From Bog-532 sp963720945 (GTDB lineage Bacteria; Actinomycetota; Actinomycetes; Streptosporangiales; Streptosporangiaceae): a DNA stretch of 64,000 bases. Of this stretch, positions 1 through 7,902 are shown in pieces. The translations under genes were made by a program, and so were the position numbers. The notes under the pieces are model-generated. The model had not been told where the DNA came from and did not search any database. It saw only the letters and a list, made by a program, of their open reading frames with translations. Each line of letters starts with the position of its first letter. Position 1 is the first letter of the stretch. The stretch spans positions 992,001 through 1,056,000 of the forward strand of contig CAVRHH010000029.1 of the NCBI GenBank assembly GCA_963720945.1, in the 5' to 3' direction.

Positions 1-1
1 G

Positions 2-514
2 ATCGCCGGAGTCATCGCCGGTGTCGTCCTCGTCGCCTGGCCTGGCCCGTCCCTGCTCGTCCTGGCCTTTTTCGTCGGCGCATGGCTTGCTGTGTCCGGC
101 AGCTTCCACGTCGTCACCTCCGTCTCCCGCCGCCGTGAGCTACCACACTGGGGATTCACCTTCTCGCTTGGCGTGATCGAATTGCTGCTCGGGATCTGGG
201 CGATGCGAAGGCCCGAGGCAACCCTGGCGCTGCTGATCACGATCATCGGCCTGTGGGCAGTGGTAACGGGCGTCATCTACTGCGCGCTCGCCTTCGAGAT
301 CCGCAGCACCGCCCAGGCGCTTGCCAAGGCAACGGACGTCACGGAGCGCGATGCGGCTCAGATCGCCGACCGGCTCGACCGGCTCGCACGGCTCCACGCG
401 GAAGGCATGCTGTCCACGGAGGAGTACACGCAGCTCAAGGCCTCACTGCTCGCGGCCAACACGTCTGCGCATGCCGGCCACAAGCCGAGGGGCGCGGCCA
501 GCAGTGGCCCCTGA
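2..514 (+). CDS. HdeD-like membrane protein with C-terminal SHOCT domain (5' truncated)
   Basis: The reading frame is open from the window edge, so the start lies outside; 170 residues are visible. Hydrophobic segments at about residues 1-38 and 50-95 of the visible part form at least three or four membrane spans of the HdeD/DUF308 type, including a WPGPSLL turn and a GIWAMRRPEATL segment typical of that family. The last 50 residues are soluble and contain a SHOCT-like helical hairpin (RLARLHAEGMLSTEEYTQLK), a short oligomerisation module. HdeD proteins are implicated in acid or envelope stress; the substrate, if any, is unknown. The nearest neighbour, lhgO, is convergent and does not suggest a shared role. 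Confidence 0.75.
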   Translation: MAGVIAGVVLVAWPGPSLLVLAFFVGAWLAVSGSFHVVTSVSRRRELPHWGFTFSLGVIELLLGIWAMRRPEATLALLITIIGLWAVVTGVIYCALAFEIRSTAQALAKATDVTERDAAQIADRLDRLARLHAEGMLSTEEYTQLKASLLAANTSAHAGHKPRGAASSGP

Positions 515-817
515 GCCCTTCAGCCGTAGATGCGTGCCCGTTGCCTGATGCGCTTCGTGCGCTAATTGCGGCCAAGCCCCTGCCGCCGCACCGTGAGCTC
601 AGCGTCGTGCCGATCATGCTGAATGAAGGCTGCTCGCTGCGCGGCACGCGCACGCGTCCGGTCGGCGGCATGAGAGGTCGGCCGCGACTGAATATCCCGG
701 ACGCGGCCGGCGGCTCGATAGGGTGCCGGCCGAAGCGCCATCGGGGAGTTTCGCAACCCCGAACACGGCACGACGCGGGGAGCGGGGCGCTATGGGTGTG
801 CGGGCGGAAGCGGGCGG
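515..817. other. Intergenic stretch, no gene recognised
   Basis: This 303-base gap separates the convergent hdeD-like gene and lhgO. The open frames here have no Shine-Dalgarno site and no recognisable protein pattern. No clear terminator hairpin was found. Confidence 0.5.
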
Positions 818-2056
818 CTACGTGTTCGCGGGCGGAAGCGGGCCGAGTTTCTCGCCGGTGAGGCGGTGGAGGATCTCGCGGCCGATGGGCAGGGCGGCGG
901 TGGCCGCGGGTGACGGCGCGTTGAGGACGTGCAGGATCGACCCCGGTCCTTCCCCTTGCTCGACGAAGAGGAAGTCGTCGACCAGCGTGCCGTCGGCGCG
1001 TACCGCCTGGGCCCGGACCCCGGCGCCGGCCGGCGTCAGGTGCCCGGCGCGGACGTCGGGCAGCATCCGCTGGATCTGCTTGACCATCGCGCGCTTCGAC
1101 AGCGACCGGTGCATCTCGCCGAGGCCGTAGCGCCAGTGCTTCCTCGCGAGCCTGGCCATCCCCGGATAGGTCAGCGACTGCGCCAGCTCCCGGGGCCGGA
1201 CGGTGCCCCACGAGTACCCCTCGCGCGCCAGCGCCAGCACCGCGTTCGGGCCGACGTGCACGTGCCCGTCAATGCCGCGGGTGGCGTGCACGCCGAGAAA
1301 CGGGAACGCCGGGTCCGGGACCGGATAGATGAGGCCCTTGACCAGCTCGGCCGCATCCCCGGTGAGGCCCGAGTACTCCCCCCGGAACGGGATGATCCGC
1401 ACGCCCGGGTCGGCACCCGACGCCAGCGCCAGCTCGTCACCGTGCAGCCCGCCACAGACCACCACCCGGCCCGCCAGCAGGTCCCCGCCATCCGTGTGGA
1501 CGACCACCGTACCGGCCCGGCGGACCGCGCGCCGGACGGTGCGGCCCAGGAAGATCTCGCCGCCGCTCTTGATGATCAGCTCACCGAGCTTTTCCGAGAT
1601 GGCGCGGTAATCGCAGATCCCGGTGGACGGTACCCACAGCGCCGCGATCCCGCGGACGTGCGGTTCGTGCGCACGCATGCCGCGGGAGTCGAGCCGGTGA
1701 TTCTCGACGCCGTTGGCGTTTCCGCGCCGCTCGAGTTCCGCCATCCGCGGCAGTTCGCCCGGGTCGGTGGCGACGACGAGCTTGCCGCTCACCGTGTGGG
1801 GCAGGTCGTGCGCACGGCAGAACACCACCGTCTCCGCGCACCCGGCCGGGGCGAGCCGCGCCTTGAAGCCGCCCGGCGCGTAGTAGAGCCCGGAGTGGAT
1901 GACGTTGGAGTTGCGGCCCGTCTGGTGGCTGGCCAGCCGCGGCTCGCGCTCGATCACGGCGACACTGTGCCCGGCCCGGACGGCGGCATGCGCCGTGGCC
2001 AGGCCGACGATGCCGCCCCCGGTCACCACCACGTCGAACCGCGCTGTACCGCTCAC
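818..2056 (-). CDS. lhgO: L-2-hydroxyglutarate oxidase (FAD-dependent)
   Basis: Predicted flavoprotein that oxidises L-2-hydroxyglutarate to 2-oxoglutarate. A Rossmann FAD site (GGGIVGLATA) lies within the first 20 residues, followed by the ERE acidic end of the second strand. The SHQTGRNSNVIHSGLYY block is characteristic of the LhgO/YgaF branch of DAO-type oxidases. The length, 412 residues, matches the family (about 400). The frame extends upstream to 2170, but the GTG at 2056 is preferred because FAD-domain homology starts directly after it and the longer version would run into the neighbouring PPE-like gene. The gene follows the ESX operon on the same strand after a 41-base gap. No functional link to secretion is evident. 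Confidence 0.85.
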   Translation of the reverse strand: MSGTARFDVVVTGGGIVGLATAHAAVRAGHSVAVIEREPRLASHQTGRNSNVIHSGLYYAPGGFKARLAPAGCAETVVFCRAHDLPHTVSGKLVVATDPGELPRMAELERRGNANGVENHRLDSRGMRAHEPHVRGIAALWVPSTGICDYRAISEKLGELIIKSGGEIFLGRTVRRAVRRAGTVVVHTDGGDLLAGRVVVCGGLHGDELALASGADPGVRIIPFRGEYSGLTGDAAELVKGLIYPVPDPAFPFLGVHATRGIDGHVHVGPNAVLALAREGYSWGTVRPRELAQSLTYPGMARLARKHWRYGLGEMHRSLSKRAMVKQIQRMLPDVRAGHLTPAGAGVRAQAVRADGTLVDDFLFVEQGEGPGSILHVLNAPSPAATAALPIGREILHRLTGEKLGPLPPANT

Positions 2057-2097
2057 GGCTGGAAGCTTAGCCTGGCCAGGTTCTGGCCGGCGCTGGG

Positions 2098-3834
2098 TCA
2101 GCCGCCCTCGATCACCGGCGGGACGCAGCCGGGCGGCAGGCCCCAGACGTTCTCGTCCTCGTACTCCCACACGTGCCGGGTCCGCTCCTGGTCCGGCTGG
2201 CCTGAGCCGCCTCCGGCCATCGGCATCCCGCCGAGACCGTTACGCCCAGGCGAATCGCCGGATCCGGGTGTCACCAGGACATCGGCGGCCACCGCGGGCG
2301 AACTGGCCACCTCCCCCGCCGGGACGGCCCCGATCCCCGGCGCGGTCACGGGCAGGTCCGGCAGCGGGGTCACCCCGCCAGTCAGGCCGCCGTCCAGGCC
2401 GAGCGCTTCCGGCAGCGGGAACGCGCCCGCCGGGGCGCCGGTCACGTCGGCAACCTCCGGCAGCGGGGACGCTCCGCCGGCCAGGCCATCGCCCAGAGTG
2501 GGAAGTTCGGGCAGCGGGCTGGCTCCGGCCGTCCCGTCGCCCAGGGCAGCGACGTCCGGCAGCGCTCCGTCCCCGGCCGCGCCCTGGACGCCGGGCAGCA
2601 TGCCGGCCGTCGCCGGATCCTCGCCGTGGCGCGCGGCGGTACCGCCACCGCGGCCGCCGCCAGCGGCGCCGGAACCGGAGAGCCCCGGCACCATCGGCAC
2701 CGGCGAGGCCGCACTGACCCCCAGGTTGCCTGTCCCGGACGCCGCGGCCGCCGGAGTTACGGGCACCGGCGCCGCACCCGGCGCGCCGCCCGGCACCGGC
2801 GCGGCGCTTTGCAGGCTGCTGACGGCGGGGACCGGGGTCCCGGCGGCGCCGGGAACGGCACCGGCCACACCACCGGGCAGGCCGGCGCTGTCCGCACCCG
2901 GCACGGTCCCGGCATCGGCGGCCGCGGGGGTGGACCCGGCACCGCCCGCTCCGGGACCGGATCCCGTGCCGCCGGAGCCGCGCGCGGCTCCGGCGGCGCC
3001 TGCGCCCGGCGCCGCTCCGGTGCCCGCCACCCGGGCCAGGCTGTTGCTCCCGGTGCCCCGGCGGCCGTTCACCGGGCCGGCCACGCCCGCGCCACCCGTC
3101 CCGGCGGCGCCACCCGTCCCGGCGGCACCAGCCGCGCCCCGGGTGCCGGCGTCCGTGCCGCCGCCCGTGCCGTTCCGGGCCTGCGCGCCCGCTGCACCGG
3201 CCGCCGGCGGATTGGTGACGCCGCCGATCTGATCGGGAAGAGCGGCGTTGGCCGTGACCAGGTAGCCGCTCAGGGCACTGAGGTACTTCTGCGCCTGAGC
3301 CTGCGCGGCCGCGTCACCGGCACCGGTGAGGAGGGCGTCGAGGCCGCCTACGGCGGTGCCGGCCATGGCACCGGCCGGGCCGGCCACGACCACGCCGGCG
3401 ATGCCCCCGGCGGCCGCGTCGGCGGCCACCGCGGATCCGGTGCCCGGCGTCTGGAGCTGCTGGAACTTCGGCAGCACCTGGGTGCCGAGCCAGGTCAGCA
3501 CCGAGCCGGTCTGCGCCGCCTGGGTGGCCAGTGTTGCGGTCTGGTCGTGCAGCTGCTGGAACCTGGTCATCGCGGTCCGCGCGGCGGTCCCGGTCCAGTT
3601 CTGGGCCAGCGTCTGCGCGTGCCGGGTCAGGCTGGCCGCCATCGCGGCGAGCACGTCGCCCAGGCTGGCGTGCGCGGCCCCGGCCTCGGCCACGGCGCCG
3701 GGATCCAGGCGGTGCAGGATGTTCATGATCTCTGCCGTCGTCATCCCGGCCCCGCTGGACGGCGGCACGTTGTTCGTCTTGGCCGGGGTGGCCGGGGTGG
3801 CCGGGGTGGCCGGGGTCATGGTCGTTTGCGTCAT
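2098..3834 (-). CDS. PPE/WXG-like ESX substrate with long Ala/Gly/Pro-rich tail
   Basis: The 578-residue protein starts with a helical region (about residues 30-115) containing a W-T-G turn (QNWTGTAARTAM), as in WXG100/PPE-like type VII substrates. A short hydrophobic Gly/Ala patch follows (about 140-170). The rest is low complexity: Ala/Gly/Pro runs, then repeats of about 25 residues around PLPEL and GDGLAGG. Its ATG overlaps the stop of the upstream gene by 4 bases (ATGA), so translation is probably coupled. It is the last gene of a four-gene minus-strand operon of WXG-type proteins. By position it is a likely secreted or surface component of this ESX system; no enzymatic domain is visible. 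The exact family is uncertain because the tail is compositionally biased. Confidence 0.7.
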   Translation of the reverse strand: MTQTTMTPATPATPATPAKTNNVPPSSGAGMTTAEIMNILHRLDPGAVAEAGAAHASLGDVLAAMAASLTRHAQTLAQNWTGTAARTAMTRFQQLHDQTATLATQAAQTGSVLTWLGTQVLPKFQQLQTPGTGSAVAADAAAGGIAGVVVAGPAGAMAGTAVGGLDALLTGAGDAAAQAQAQKYLSALSGYLVTANAALPDQIGGVTNPPAAGAAGAQARNGTGGGTDAGTRGAAGAAGTGGAAGTGGAGVAGPVNGRRGTGSNSLARVAGTGAAPGAGAAGAARGSGGTGSGPGAGGAGSTPAAADAGTVPGADSAGLPGGVAGAVPGAAGTPVPAVSSLQSAAPVPGGAPGAAPVPVTPAAAASGTGNLGVSAASPVPMVPGLSGSGAAGGGRGGGTAARHGEDPATAGMLPGVQGAAGDGALPDVAALGDGTAGASPLPELPTLGDGLAGGASPLPEVADVTGAPAGAFPLPEALGLDGGLTGGVTPLPDLPVTAPGIGAVPAGEVASSPAVAADVLVTPGSGDSPGRNGLGGMPMAGGGSGQPDQERTRHVWEYEDENVWGLPPGCVPPVIEGG

Positions 3835-4373
3835 CTGCGTTCCCGTTCCGCACCGCCCAGAGCGGCGGCGACGCCGTGCACTGCCTGCGTGCTGTCCGAT
3901 TCGGCCACGTCGTAAGTAGCGGCCGAATCGGCCAGGTTGGCCGCCGCGGCCTGGTGCCCGTCGCCCGCCTGCACGCTGGCGTTCAGGCAGCCGTTATGGG
4001 CGTTGGCCACGTTGCCGCTGAACGCGTCGGCGGTCGGCCACCCCTGCAGGGAGCTGACGCCGGCACCGGCCCGCCGTACCTGGCTGACCGCTGAGTCCAG
4101 GGTCGCGAGCTCGGACCGCATCGCCGCCGCGACACTGCGGAGCACGTCACGGCTGACCGTGACCTGCCCGCCGCCGGCCGGCTGCGGCGCCGTCCACGGC
4201 GGGGCCGCGGTCACGGCGGCCGGCTTCCCGGTCACCTGCGGGACCGGTTCTGGTCCCCCGGCCGGGTCACCGGCGGCCGCGAACCTGTCGCCCGCCGCGG
4301 TGAAATTGCCGGTCGCCGCGTCGGAAAAACCGGCCAGGATATTCTCCAGGCCCTGGAGTCCGTCACCGCTCAT
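3831..4373 (-). CDS. WXG-like ESX-associated protein
   Basis: A 180-residue protein. The ATG at 4373 is chosen over an upstream start at 4463 because GGGAGG lies at the right distance before it and the longer N-terminus is Arg-rich junk. Residues 1-70 are flexible and Ala/Pro-rich. Residues 75-165 form a helical domain with a W-centred turn (LQGWPTADAFSGN) resembling WXG100 hairpins. It overlaps the PPE-like gene by 4 bases and lies 90 bases after the small WXG100 gene. The role is inferred from context: partner or substrate of the ESX machinery. No close named family is recognised. Confidence 0.65.
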   Translation of the reverse strand: MSGDGLQGLENILAGFSDAATGNFTAAGDRFAAAGDPAGGPEPVPQVTGKPAAVTAAPPWTAPQPAGGGQVTVSRDVLRSVAAAMRSELATLDSAVSQVRRAGAGVSSLQGWPTADAFSGNVANAHNGCLNASVQAGDGHQAAAANLADSAATYDVAESDSTQAVHGVAAALGGAERERR

Positions 4374-4463
4374 GACCGTCCTCCCGTACCTCCCGTACCG
4401 GCCGGGGCCGCGACCGGGCGCGCCACGCGCGGCCCGTCTCTGCCCACGTTCCGGAACGGGCAA

Positions 4464-4757
4464 TCAGCCGCTCCACAGCGCGGTGTTCCGCGACTCGGCG
4501 TTCATGTAGTTGGAGTTCGCCGTGCCGATCACGCCCCCCAGCTGGCTCAGGACCTGCGCCATGTTCGCCATCGCCGCGTTCCACTGCGCCTGGGCCTGGT
4601 AGTAGGCCTGCTGTGCCGCGCCGTCCCACCGCGACAGGGAAGACCGCAGCTGGGACTCCAGTGACGACACCTCGGACTGCAGCGAGGAGTAGGTCCGCTG
4701 GAAGTCGGCCTCCCCCTGCTCGAGGGTGCCGAACACCGCCATCGTGTATTCGCTCAT
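4464..4757 (-). CDS. WXG100 family protein (EsxA/EsxB-like)
   Basis: A 97-residue protein of classic WXG100 size. A two-helix hairpin is broken by W-D-G at the centre (LSRWDGAAQQAYYQAQAQW), the defining WXG signature. The first helix (about residues 10-40) is polar. The second ends near residue 90 with no obvious long C-terminal signal. These proteins form helical dimers that are exported by EccC-type ATPases. The neighbouring 4768-5085 gene, 10 bases upstream on the same strand, encodes a second WXG protein, so the two are probably the EsxA/EsxB heterodimer of this locus. Confidence 0.9.
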   Translation of the reverse strand: MSEYTMAVFGTLEQGEADFQRTYSSLQSEVSSLESQLRSSLSRWDGAAQQAYYQAQAQWNAAMANMAQVLSQLGGVIGTANSNYMNAESRNTALWSG

Positions 4758-4767
4758 CCGCCTGCCC

Positions 4768-5085
4768 TTATCCGTTCAGCAGACCCGCGACCCGGGTCAC
4801 CTGGCTGGTGTTGGTCTCTTCCGTGGTCTGGTAGGTGCCGTGCGTCGAGACCAGCTTTTCCTGGATCGACTGCAGCGCGTTGAGCACCTTCGCGAAGTCG
4901 GCCGTGAAGGCCTCGTACGTGTTCGAGAACGCGGTCGCGGCCTGTCCCTGCCAGCCGCCCTGCAGCTGGCTGGCGTAGCCGTTCATGCTGGACTGCAGTC
5001 CCTGGATCACCGAGACCGCCTGCTCGACCTGGCTGGACGCCGTGGCCATGGCCGCTCTGTCGACGGCGGATTCGCCCGCTGCCAT
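4768..5085 (-). CDS. WXG100 family protein (EsxB/EsxA-like partner)
   Basis: A 105-residue protein when started at the ATG at 5085, which follows a GAGGTG ribosome site. An in-frame upstream ATG at 5226 would add 47 residues of non-family sequence. The central turn is G-G-W-Q-G, a WXG motif, between two amphipathic helices. It is the first gene of the minus-strand ESX operon, 10 bases ahead of the second WXG100 gene. It is predicted to dimerise with that product and leave the cell through the EccC/EccD pore. Confidence 0.88.
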   Translation of the reverse strand: MAAGESAVDRAAMATASSQVEQAVSVIQGLQSSMNGYASQLQGGWQGQAATAFSNTYEAFTADFAKVLNALQSIQEKLVSTHGTYQTTEETNTSQVTRVAGLLNG

Positions 5086-5478
5086 CCGGGCCACCTCACT
5101 TCCCCGCGCCGGCCCGTTCCCTGTGCCAAATGTCAGCCGCCGAATTGGCCTTCCGTCACTCACCAGATCGGCGCCGTGCGAGGCGGCCGGCTCATATTCC
5201 CCGCTCATCGGGAGGAACGGGATCATCCGGGCGCTGGTTCATTCCGGGCGAACTTGTTCATCGGCACATTCTTGTGACGTGTGAGGCGTACTGCGATGAG
5301 CGAGGGCGGTGGGGCGACCTCATGGTGCCGCGGGCTGGCTTCCCGGCCAGGTCGAGCCGGATGACGTGGCGGGCGCTGACCACGTCCCGTTCGGGATGTT
5401 TCTAAGAATCCAGCATGAACCGGGCCTGTTCCGCGGCCGTGATCCCGGTATGGACCGGACGCGGCGAAAGGTGACGCA
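5086..5478. promoter_or_regulatory. Divergent intergenic region of the ESX/Rhs cluster
   Basis: This 393-base gap separates the minus-strand WXG operon from the plus-strand WXG-like/rhs operon and must hold both promoters. It is less GC-rich around 5230-5290. No convincing -35/-10 pair or operator could be singled out by eye, and no gene with a ribosome site is seen. Confidence 0.4.
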
Positions 5479-6096
5479 ATGGCGGACGGGTTCTCAGTCG
5501 ACCGGGCCGCACTGAACGAGACGGCGCAGGGGATCAATAACACGATCGGCGCGCTGAAAGGCCTCGGATTCGACGAGACGGCCGAGGTGGGGCGGGGGTT
5601 TTCCGGGCTCGCGCTGCCGGGCCTGCAGACCGGCGACGCGGGCCTGGCGCAGGCGCTCGGCAGCTTCTGTGATCGCTGGTCGTGGGAGGTCCGGACGCTC
5701 GTCCAGGACGGGAACCAGTTCGCCGCGCGGCTGGGGATCTCGGCCGGGGTCTACGCCGACACCGAGAACTACCTGACCGGAGTGGCCAAGAACGTGACCG
5801 ACGCGCTCGCCGGGGACCCGCACCTGACCGATGGCCAGGCGGCCGCCGCGTCCTGGTCGCAGGACGCGGCCGAGGTCACCGGGGCGCAGACGCCTGAGGG
5901 TGCCATGACCTGGTCGCAGGCCGGCAGCGCGGCGGCCCAGCAGTGGAAGGCCGTGGGGCGCACCGCGGCCAACGGGGAGCTGGGCGTCAATCGCACCCTG
6001 GCCAGCCTGACCGGGAACGGGGCCTGGCTCAGCCAGGAAGAAAACCGGCTTTTCGGGCCGCCGCCGTCCGGCGGCAGCCCGCGCGGGGCTGGGTGA
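5479..6096 (+). CDS. ESX-type helical protein upstream of the Rhs toxin
   Basis: A 205-residue protein with a good ribosome site (GAAAGGTG) before the ATG. It is helical and Ala/Gly-rich. An N-terminal region resembles EspC/WXG-type proteins (CDRWSWEVRTLVQDGNQFA at about residues 65-83), and two further W-S-Q segments follow. It lies 6 bases before rhs and is surely co-transcribed with it. By analogy with other WXG-type polymorphic toxin operons it may be a co-secreted partner or targeting factor for the Rhs protein; this is inferred from position. Confidence 0.65.
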   Translation: MADGFSVDRAALNETAQGINNTIGALKGLGFDETAEVGRGFSGLALPGLQTGDAGLAQALGSFCDRWSWEVRTLVQDGNQFAARLGISAGVYADTENYLTGVAKNVTDALAGDPHLTDGQAAAASWSQDAAEVTGAQTPEGAMTWSQAGSAAAQQWKAVGRTAANGELGVNRTLASLTGNGAWLSQEENRLFGPPPSGGSPRGAG

Positions 6097-6102
6097 GCCA
6101 CG

Positions 6103-7902
6103 GTGGGAAATCCGTTCGAGACGCTGTGGAACGACGCCAAGCAGGCCACGGGCATGACCATCAGCGGCGGGGCGCACCTGCTCGGCGACGGCCTGAACGC
6201 GGCCGGGCTGACGGGCGCGGCCCAGACGGTGGACACCCTCGGCGACAAAGCGGGGTACGCGCTGGGCGCGGACGTTCCGGAACTGCAGCTCGGCCAGACC
6301 TCCGACCCGGCCGAGCTGGTGCACGGGGACCCCGCCGCGATCCGTTCGTCCGCCAGCCAGCTGCGCACGTTCTCCTCGGCCTTCGGCGAGACGTCGGCCG
6401 GCCTGAACGGGCTGGACACCGCGCACTGGACCGGTTCGGCGGCTGACGCGTTCCGCGCGAAGTTCGCGCCGCACCCGGCGAAATGGCAGGACGCGTCGTC
6501 GGCGACCGGGACCACGTCCGGGGCGCTGGAGTCGTACGCGGTAGCGGTGGAATCGGCTCAGGGCCAGGCCAGGCAGGCCGTCGGCCTGTACGCGCAGGGA
6601 CAGCAGGCCACCGCGGCGGCCCAGGCCGCCTACAACCAGCAGGTCGCCACGTACAACAGCGCGGCGCAGGCCTACAACACGCAGCTGGCGGCCGGGCAGA
6701 ATCCGGGCACACCACCGGCCGAGCCCGCGCCGTTCACCGACCCCGGCGAGCCGATGCGGCAAGAGGCGCAGCAGCTCCTCAGCGAAGCCCGGTCGGCCCG
6801 GGACATCGCGGCCGCAACCGCGACCAACGCGATCAGGCCGGCCATCGAGCTGGCACCCGCCGAGCCGTCCTTCTGGTCCCAGCTGGGCAGCGACGTGTCC
6901 GACGCGGTGCAGGTGGGAAATCTGGCGTCGATCTCGTTCGCGGGCGGGGCCGTGGACGGGGTGGCCGACATCGTCAAGTTCGCCCGTTCCATCGACCCGG
7001 CCGATTCGTGGAACATCGAGCACCCGGCCGAGTACGTGGCCGGCCTGTCCAGCACCGCCGCCGGGCTGGCCAACGACGTGATCAACCCGCAGGACCTGGT
7101 GCATCCCCTGGTGGGCACCGGGTGGGGCAGCGACCCGGCGCAGGCCCTCGGCCGCCTCGTGCCGAACGTCGCGCTGGCCGTCGCCACCGACGGGACCAGC
7201 ACCGCCGCGGACGCGGGCAGCGTCGCCGAGCGAGCGGCCCTCGGGTCCAGCGAGGACGCCGCCGCGGCCGGGCTGGACGGCGTGGCCGGCGATCCGGCGG
7301 CCGCAGCCCGGCCGGCAGGCGACGTCCCGACCGCCGGCGACCCGGTCGACGTCGCCACCGGCGACGTGATCCTCGCGCAGGCCGACGTGACGCTGCCCGG
7401 GCTGCTGCCGCTCGTGGTCGAGCGGATGCACCGGTCCTCGTGGCGGGCCGGGCGCTGGTTCGGCCGTTCGTGGGCGTCGACCTTCGATCAGCGTCTGCAG
7501 GTCAGGGGCGGCCGGGTCATTGGGGTGTTCGCCGACGGGCGGGTGCTGATCTGGCCGGGTGACCGCGGGGCCGGTGGGGTCGGGTCTGGTGGGGTTGACG
7601 GGTCTGATGGGGTTGGCGGGTCTGATGGGGTTGGCGGGTTTGATAAAGCTATTGGGGTTGAAAGGGTTAACGGGGTTGGCCGGGTCGATGGGGCTGGCGG
7701 GGTCCGCGGCGGCGACCTGGGCGGGGACGAGACACCGGCGGTGCTGCCGGTGACCGGGGCGCCGTGGCCGCTACGGCGTGAACCGGGCGGGGCCTGGACG
7801 GTGACCGACCCGCAGCGCGGCCTGGTGTGGCGGTTCGCGCGGCGCCCGGGTTACTTCTTCGCCGAGCGGTCAGGGCGAGCTGCCGCTGGTGGCGGTGACT
7901 GA
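6103..7902 (+). CDS. Rhs polymorphic toxin, N-terminal part (frame-disrupted)
   Basis: The first segment of a giant Rhs protein that continues in another frame at 7889-11227. The start is a GTG at 6103. Residues 75-125 hold a WXG-like turn (HWTGSAADAFRAKF), typical of toxins delivered by type VII secretion. A helical middle follows (about 150-260). A DUF6531/Rhs entry domain begins at about residue 405 (GDPVDVATGDVILAQ) and includes RWFGRSWASTFDQRL. A Gly-rich repeat lies at 7570-7710. The Rhs fold then continues (WRFARRPGYFFAERSG) until a premature stop at 7902. Removing one G from the GGG at 7873-7875 would join this frame directly to the next one as ERSGELPLVAVTDRAGHE. This is either a sequencing indel or a real inactivating or phase-variable mutation. 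Confidence 0.8.
   Translation: MGNPFETLWNDAKQATGMTISGGAHLLGDGLNAAGLTGAAQTVDTLGDKAGYALGADVPELQLGQTSDPAELVHGDPAAIRSSASQLRTFSSAFGETSAGLNGLDTAHWTGSAADAFRAKFAPHPAKWQDASSATGTTSGALESYAVAVESAQGQARQAVGLYAQGQQATAAAQAAYNQQVATYNSAAQAYNTQLAAGQNPGTPPAEPAPFTDPGEPMRQEAQQLLSEARSARDIAAATATNAIRPAIELAPAEPSFWSQLGSDVSDAVQVGNLASISFAGGAVDGVADIVKFARSIDPADSWNIEHPAEYVAGLSSTAAGLANDVINPQDLVHPLVGTGWGSDPAQALGRLVPNVALAVATDGTSTAADAGSVAERAALGSSEDAAAAGLDGVAGDPAAAARPAGDVPTAGDPVDVATGDVILAQADVTLPGLLPLVVERMHRSSWRAGRWFGRSWASTFDQRLQVRGGRVIGVFADGRVLIWPGDRGAGGVGSGGVDGSDGVGGSDGVGGFDKAIGVERVNGVGRVDGAGGVRGGDLGGDETPAVLPVTGAPWPLRREPGGAWTVTDPQRGLVWRFARRPGYFFAERSGRAAAGGGD
7570..7710 (+). repeat. GGGGTT(G/C)-type low-complexity repeat inside rhs
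   Basis: Reiterated units close to GGGGTTGGCGGGTCTGAT encode Gly-Val-Gly-Gly-Ser-Asp repeats in the Rhs frame. Such slippage-prone tracts often differ between strains and lie just upstream of the frame break. Confidence 0.7.

Noticed and set aside
2626..3915. Long plus-strand ORFs opposite the PPE-like gene
   Set aside because: They are antisense frames kept open by GC-rich codon bias; the minus-strand gene has operon structure, ATGA coupling and a WXG-like domain.
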